A stretch of DNA of 22,500 nucleotides from Paulinella micropora (Eukaryota; Cercozoa; Imbricatea; Euglyphida; Paulinellidae), in contig WBZZ01002093.1 of assembly GCA_019918135.1 (NCBI GenBank), forward strand, positions 1-22,500. Reading direction: 5' to 3'. The notes beneath the pieces are model-generated. The model saw only the letters and a program-made list of their open reading frames with translations. It ran no database searches and had not been told where the DNA came from. Within the stretch, counting starts at the first letter, position 1. Each line of letters begins with the position of its first letter. Both the position numbers and the translations under genes were made by a program. This document shows positions 17,703-22,500 of this stretch, piece by piece.

Positions 17703-18080
17703 TCAGAGGATGGGCCTGCGCGTTAGGAGGTGAGGAAACGTTAGAGGGAGAGCGGGCGATGTGACATTGGAGTAAGTGGGCGATAAGCCATCGGGGGACA
17801 CTCTAGGCCCGAGCCGACTGGGCGTAGCCTTGGATCCGGGCTTGCGCGCAAACTCGCTAGGGGGCGAGCTGACGTTGGAGAGAGCGGGCGATATGCCACC
17901 GGGTGTCACTTGTGAGAACTGCATGGCCCGTTGATCTTGCCCCGAGCTCGATGAACTCGAGCTCGAGCTTGAAGCCGAGGCTCCCCCAAGATCAGGCTGG
18001 GCTAACCTCGCGGTTTCTTCAGGTGACGGTGGTCCCTGGGGGATCACATCCGGCTCTTCTCGTATCGGGGGAAGACCCAC
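17703..18080 (-). pseudogene. Ser/Pro-rich linker of the minus-strand polyprotein
   Basis: A 125-codon frame between the protease and the 17047-17679 frame, with a run of ten Ser and a repeated SP-x-x-SNV-x-SP motif. The repeat is visible in DNA: about 35 nt around 17760-17795 recur around 17869-17905. The frame differs from its neighbours, so indels separate them. No enzymatic domain; probably an unstructured spacer. Confidence 0.4.
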
Positions 18081-18143
18081 GACCGGAATCGACGAGACCA
18101 GTGTACGACTTAGTCTGGCCGATTCAGTCTGAGAGCGAGTCTG

Positions 18144-19300
18144 TCACGATGGGGTAGAAGTACGCCCTGAACTATCCTCTTGCTCGTCAACCGTTTCATC
18201 GGTCTTCTCCTCCTTCTCCTCCTTCTCTTCCTCGTTGTCACTTCCGTCAGTGGTGATCGCCACCAAAGGGAGAAGACTAAAAGGACATTCCTTATGGTCC
18301 TGCTGCTGAGCTTCCTCTTCGTTATCATCCGAAGGGAGGTCCAGTAACGTGACCATCTGTTGGCAGGGACCATGTTTTAGGATGGTCCTGCTTCGTAAAA
18401 CGTGATCAAAATGCTCGGCAGGCTGTCGGGGCGGGGATAGGATTTCGAACTCGTCCAAAAGGATTTGTTCGTTTTCTCGTCGTGTCGGCAAAGCCGGCCA
18501 CTGTTGGCCGGACGCGATCAGGGTGAAAAGGCTATCCGTAGAAATGTTGGTCTGCATGATAAGGGCAGTACCAAGCAAAATATCCGCACCCGGGGGAAAA
18601 TGTTGGGAAGAGTAGAGGTATATCTCATCCCAGCCTCGTGTGCTGTGGATCTGGATATACAAGCGTACACCCTTGACCATTGTGATGATCCCCTGAGCTG
18701 TACGAGCGGTCAAACTGGGCAGATTCCTCTCAAGTAGGCCCAGCTTTGCAGTTAAGCGTGGGTGAATCAGGCCCAAGGTATTGCACCCTGTTTCAACTAT
18801 GACAAAGATGTCAAATGCCTTGTCGACGCCTTGATTCAGTCCGGCTATAGCCAGGACCCGTCCTTGAAGGACATTTGCCTTTCGCGGACGTCCGGGAACG
18901 ACATAGCGGCATTCGAGAGCCGTGTCGATCTCGGCGTCGAATACTTTTCGGGGACTTACCTGGTCAGGGTCGTCTACCGTTGCCTGGGCGGTCATCACCG
19001 CCGACACTGAGGCCTCTTTGCGATCTTTACTGCGGCGATCCTTCTGTCCGGCCGCGGGGCCCGAGCGTTGCTTCGAAGGCCGCGGAGGGCACCAGTGAGA
19101 ATCGGGTCCTTTCTCCAAGTCGCGGATGCGTGTCCTACAAACTTCTAGAGTATGGTTAGGTTTGTCTACCTTTCCAAAGTGTTTGCAGTAGGCGCAGGGT
19201 TCGGAGCTCTTGTTGTGCGGCGCGCGATTCTCCTTAACGGGGTGCTTCGTCCACTGGGTCGGCTTGGTGATCTCGATCGCGTTGGCTCCAGAGAAGCGGT
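18144..19300 (-). pseudogene. Gag zinc knuckle and retropepsin-like protease (catalytic Asp to Glu)
   Basis: The open frame to 18144 starts nominally at 19118 but is open and coding-like further up, to about 19300. It first gives a Cys-x2-Cys-x10-His-x4-Cys knuckle (complement of 19137-19196). About 100 residues on there is a retropepsin core: a hydrophobic strand with IVETGCNTLGLI, a later flap-like part, and ADILLGTAL in place of the second-half ILG motif. The catalytic Asp of DTG/DSG is Glu (GAA), which should abolish activity. The frame ends in an acidic, Glu/Lys-rich tail. Knuckle then protease in one frame suggests Gag and Pro were fused. It belongs to a different family from the plus-strand element. 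Confidence 0.7.
19137..19196 (-). other. CCHC zinc knuckle of minus-strand Gag
   Basis: Reads Cys-Ala-Tyr-Cys, ten residues, His, four residues, Cys. This is a nucleocapsid-type knuckle with a longer gap than the usual C-x2-C-x4-H-x4-C. It sits just before the protease. Confidence 0.65.
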
Positions 19301-21580
19301 CCTGTCAGACGAACGCAAAGACGCACTGCCTTTGCGTTGGTCCGATTTCAGGCTGGGCGTCGGCTTACTCTGCGAACGGGTCGCCAGCGCTTGCTTCGCC
19401 ACGACTTGCAGTTGACTGCCCGAAGGGATGTCGCGGGGCCACTTGGTCCTCGTCTTCTTGGTGCTCTGCTTGGCCTTCTCCTTGCGTGGAGGGCGTCGGC
19501 TGGAGTCGGACGCCGTCAGGACTCATTTTGGGGTCCCAATCCGTCAAAGTACGTGGGTTGGCTTTGAGGATGAGATATCTAAGCTCTTCTAACGTACGCG
19601 TCGGCAGAATACCTCTCTTCTTTCGTTCTTCTTGCATAGACTCTATGTGTTGTATCTCCATAGGGGAGACACATCGCCGGGCTACCTCATACTATGGGCT
19701 TTTTCGGCTACTAGGTCTTCGTTCTTCAGCTGCCTGAAAAGATTCTGCAAGCGTGTGTAAAAGGTAGCCAAATTCTCTTCGATCGTCACTTCATGTCGTT
19801 CCTGTAGCTTGCAATTGGGACAAAAGATTTGGTGACATCGTAGTCACTATATCCACTTTCCATCGTGAGTCTACTCGATAATCCAACCAAATCCATGGCA
19901 AAAGCTGCAGGGACTTCACGTAGGAGTCCGTGAAAGAAATCCTTGCTGACCACGCGTTGAGGAAGATTTCGGCCTCTGACTGGGTCATGAAAAGAGGTTA
20001 AAGAGAAAAAGACGCAACGTGTATCCTAGTGATACCTGATCGAACTTTAGCTTCTTAATCTCTCTCACACGACGTTTGTATCGTTCTGTAGAGGACTCCA
20101 TAGGTGCAAATATCATAAGGACGGTGCTACCACTAAAAGGTACACCGCTGCGGGTACGTGACGGCCGGACATCCCGGGAGTTACTCGATGAAGACGGCTC
20201 TCGACTAGTGGAGGCTGTGCCAGTTGCCGCATTACCACCGGACGGGTTTCCCACCTCCGCTTCGGCCGCTGGGGCAGCAGGTTCGGGTACGTCTGCTTCG
20301 GCGCCGGGCTGCAGCTTCGGGGACCGTGCTACCCGACGTGCCATCGGCGGATGCGGGAGCAGTGACAGTGGCCTCACCGTCACCGTCACCGTCACCCTCG
20401 CCAGCCGGCGGGGTCGTTTTCCTATCCGTGGCAAAAGTTACAGCGCGGATCGGGGCAGCACGGGCAGATGACTGCTCGACTCGGGGCGATTCGAGGGGGC
20501 CCTTGCGTTCGGCCAATTCCTCCCCTTGTTCGGGGGAGAAAGAGAACAGAGGTTGTGCCCTCGATTCGTCTTCTTCTTCGACCGTCCCACTTTCCCGTTG
20601 TCCCCCGTATGGAGAGACGAAGAGTGTGCCGCTATCCTCAGACCGGGCGTCCGGAGAGGAGCAAAACGAGCCCGGGAAGCTTGGGCTCCGGCGAGAAAAC
20701 GTCGGAGTCGGAACTGAGCTGTATCCTAATGCGTGGGGAAAGTAACCCCTCGGAGGCCGGTGGCGGTCGGCTAAACAGAGACCGTTGTGCCTCTGACCCG
20801 CTTGTAGGGCCCAGACCGCTTGCCATGGGACGGAAACCTCGACTTGCAAAGGATAGGAGGGGCCCGCCTTCTCGTCGTAGACCTGGTGAGTAAAACCTCG
20901 TCGGAGTAGGGGCTGCCAGAGGACGTAAAGTCGGAGCTGCCGACGACGACGACGAGGACGATGACGATGACGTTGCTGGCAGTCCAGTTGTCGTCGTGAC
21001 CGTAGGCATCGCCGTTGTCGTCGTCGCAGCCGTCGCTGTAGCTGCCGGCTGAGGGCGAGATGGTCCCATGGTAGGAGCCACCGTAGTCGTGAACACGGGG
21101 CCCGTCACGTAGCGTAGAGAACCGGGGACGTAATCCGGGGTTTGAACCCAGCCAACCTTTTTCGCAAGGTCGTTGTAGCGACTAATTGCTAAATCTCTCT
21201 CGCCCCTAAAAGAGGTCCACTTATGGAATACAGAGGGGTCAAGCCAGTAATCCATCATCTGCTCAAGGGGCTGCATTAGAATAAAAGGCTCCTCCTTAAG
21301 ATTGAGAAGGCCATCCTTAACTGCTTTCGCTAGGAGGGGGCAAAGGTCTTTCTTTAGAGTCGTGAGGACTACCTTGATGAAGTGGGCGCGGCTGATTCCA
21401 TCCGTCTGAGGAGAGCTTCTTTGCCGAGCCGTCCTCGAGGGCCTTCCGGTACGTATCCATGAATGGGACCTTGAGAGTGGTATGCAGGGTTTGAAAAATG
21501 CTGAGACACTCGTCACGGTAGAAGTCTTCCTTGGATACCAGGTCGTAATTGGGGCGTGGAAACGAGGCTGGAAGACTCAT
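19300..21580 (-). pseudogene. Gag of the minus-strand element, multiply frameshifted
   Basis: From an ATG at 21578-21580, coding-like sequence runs down the minus strand through at least six frame changes, near 21400, 20680, 20310, 19985, 19800, 19680 and 19370. In order it holds an acidic/helical N-terminus, a helical domain (about 21200-21400), a Thr/Ala-rich and poly-Ser linker (about 20930-21070), a long Pro/Ser/Asp-rich region with an Asp-Gly repeat (about 20370-20400), and a helical, Trp-containing capsid-like part (about 19700-20100). One change coincides with a 4-nt TCCA duplication (21397-21400). Basic, Ser-rich sequence leads to the zinc knuckle. No part is long enough to be functional. 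Confidence 0.6.
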
Positions 21581-21978
21581 TTCCTCACAACTTAACGTAA
21601 AAGACCCACCGTGTAGCAAAAAGGTCTTGAATTTGCAAAGGAGAAACTGTGAGAAGATTGCTACGCGATGGTCTTGGCTGAGGGACTGCCCTATGTATGC
21701 AATGGACTTGAACAGACTTGAACAGAACTTGAATACATAGTGCAAAATCGCCTCTCTGCGCGTGGTGCATGCACAACGGTCACTATGCACAGACACTTGA
21801 AGACAGGTGACCTTGAGCTTGCTCTCTGTTGGTGTTTCCAAAAGCAGGTTGGAGTTCCCCAATTCGAGCTATCGACAGCACACACAAGGTGTGACTCTTC
21901 CGAAAATATAGGGAAATTCGAATTGTAAGTCTTGACTAGCCTCCTGTGAGGAAATTACCAACCGGCAATCAATCGAAT
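21581..21978 (-). other. Possible 5' leader of the minus-strand element
   Basis: Upstream of the Gag ATG at 21580 the frame stays open to 21862, but its composition is unlike Gag. I found no tRNA-type primer-binding site and no LTR end, so neither the leader nor the element's 5' boundary is established. Confidence 0.25.
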
Positions 21979-22265
21979 TCACACACGGCTGTCAATTGAC
22001 CTCAAAATACTTCCGAGGTCAGGAAAGGTACCAAAAGGACGCTGGGTTGGTCAATTCCAGTTTATTTAGTACTCTTACTTGACAGACTACTTGTCCCTTG
22101 CGAAAAAACTCATGATGCAAAATCACACACGGCTGTCAATTGACCTCAAAATACTTCCGAGGTCAGGAAAGGTACCAAAAGGACGCTGGGTTGGTCAATT
22201 CCAGTTTATTTAGTACTCTTACTTGACAGACTACTTGTCCCTTGCGAAAAAACTCATGATGCAAA
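21979..22265. repeat. 144-bp tandem duplication
   Basis: Copy 1 is 21979-22122 and copy 2 is 22123-22265, starting TCACACACGG and ending GATGCAAA. By eye the copies are identical apart from one A at the end. Each holds the 10-bp palindrome GTCAATTGAC (21991-22000, 22135-22144) and a GACCTC/GAGGTC hairpin (21998-22020 in copy 1). It is recent. It is not clear whether it belongs to the element leader or LTR. Confidence 0.95.
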
Positions 22266-22500
22266 TTCTGAGAACTAACGGGAATATTTGAAGTGCGAGC
22301 ACGAGTTGCGTAGAGGTTGAGTTGTTCAAGTCAGTCTGGAAAAAATAAAGTAAAAAGGGTGAAAGACTGGGCCACTTTACCTGGTGTGTCACAAGTTGCT
22401 TATTTTACTTATCAAAAATAATTATTTCATATGACTGGGGACCGGAAAAAGCGATCTAGGAAAATAAAATGTAGATATGGGGAAAAAGGCAATAGTTAAC
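22266..22500. other. AT-rich edge, nothing recognised
   Basis: No ORF, repeat or element terminus is identified before the window ends. Confidence 0.4.

Noticed and set aside
20232..20849. 205-codon minus-strand ORF as an independent gene
   Set aside because: Only its later part is coding-like and it continues the frameshifted Gag; the first part is out of frame.
17047..21580. Minus-strand Gag-protease and the tail at 15999-16340 as one element with Pol deleted
   Set aside because: Same strand and order fit, but there is no shared sequence with the plus-element Gag or protease and 700 bp of unrelated DNA lies between; treated as separate.

Overview
This is a eukaryotic, repeat-dominated window. 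The evidence is degenerate LTR-retrotransposon genes on both strands, long microsatellites, AT-rich non-coding stretches and one host gene that only reads through once an intron is removed. No bacterial operon structure, tRNA, rRNA or CRISPR array was recognised. The host species cannot be fixed from the sequence. Ser-rich Gag proteins, triplet and dinucleotide microsatellites and a eukaryotic DUF2061-type protein would fit an alga or related protist, but that is a guess.

Layout. 1-551 (minus) is a piece of a Ty3/gypsy Pol (RNase H), cut at 551 and joined head-to-head to a plus-strand element. 552-9928 (plus) is that element: a broken Gag with a CCCH zinc finger and RGG tail (552-3097), an in-frame UGA-CUAG stop (3095), a retropepsin-like protease (3098-4159), a broken linker (4016-4386), a long open Pol with RT, RNase H and integrase (4445-8557), an in-frame stop and then a conserved C-terminal 'tail' domain (8558-8887), a 3' UTR, a purine tract and a short putative 3' LTR (about 9715-9928). 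No 5' LTR is visible. 9929-14932 is about 5 kb of apparent host DNA. It holds a probable DUF2061 membrane-protein gene (12585-13008, one 83-nt intron) next to large TTC, GA and G-rich tracts. 14933-16340 (minus) is the 3' end of a second, diverged copy of the same element family (tail domain, 3' UTR, LTR), so the two copies converge on the host gene. 17047-21580 (minus) is the Gag-protease part of a different, badly frameshifted element. It has a CCHC knuckle, a protease whose catalytic Asp is replaced by Glu, and a possible dUTPase-like domain. 21979-22265 is a near-perfect 144-bp tandem duplication.

How it fits together. The plus element looks built to express Gag, then protease-Pol through stop readthrough, then a tail through a second stop. 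Gag and the linker are broken at many points while Pol is open for more than 1,300 codons. The tail domain and the stem-loop in the 3' UTR are conserved between two diverged copies, and they are the best candidates for something undescribed. All identities are by-eye readings of translated sequence; no database search was possible.
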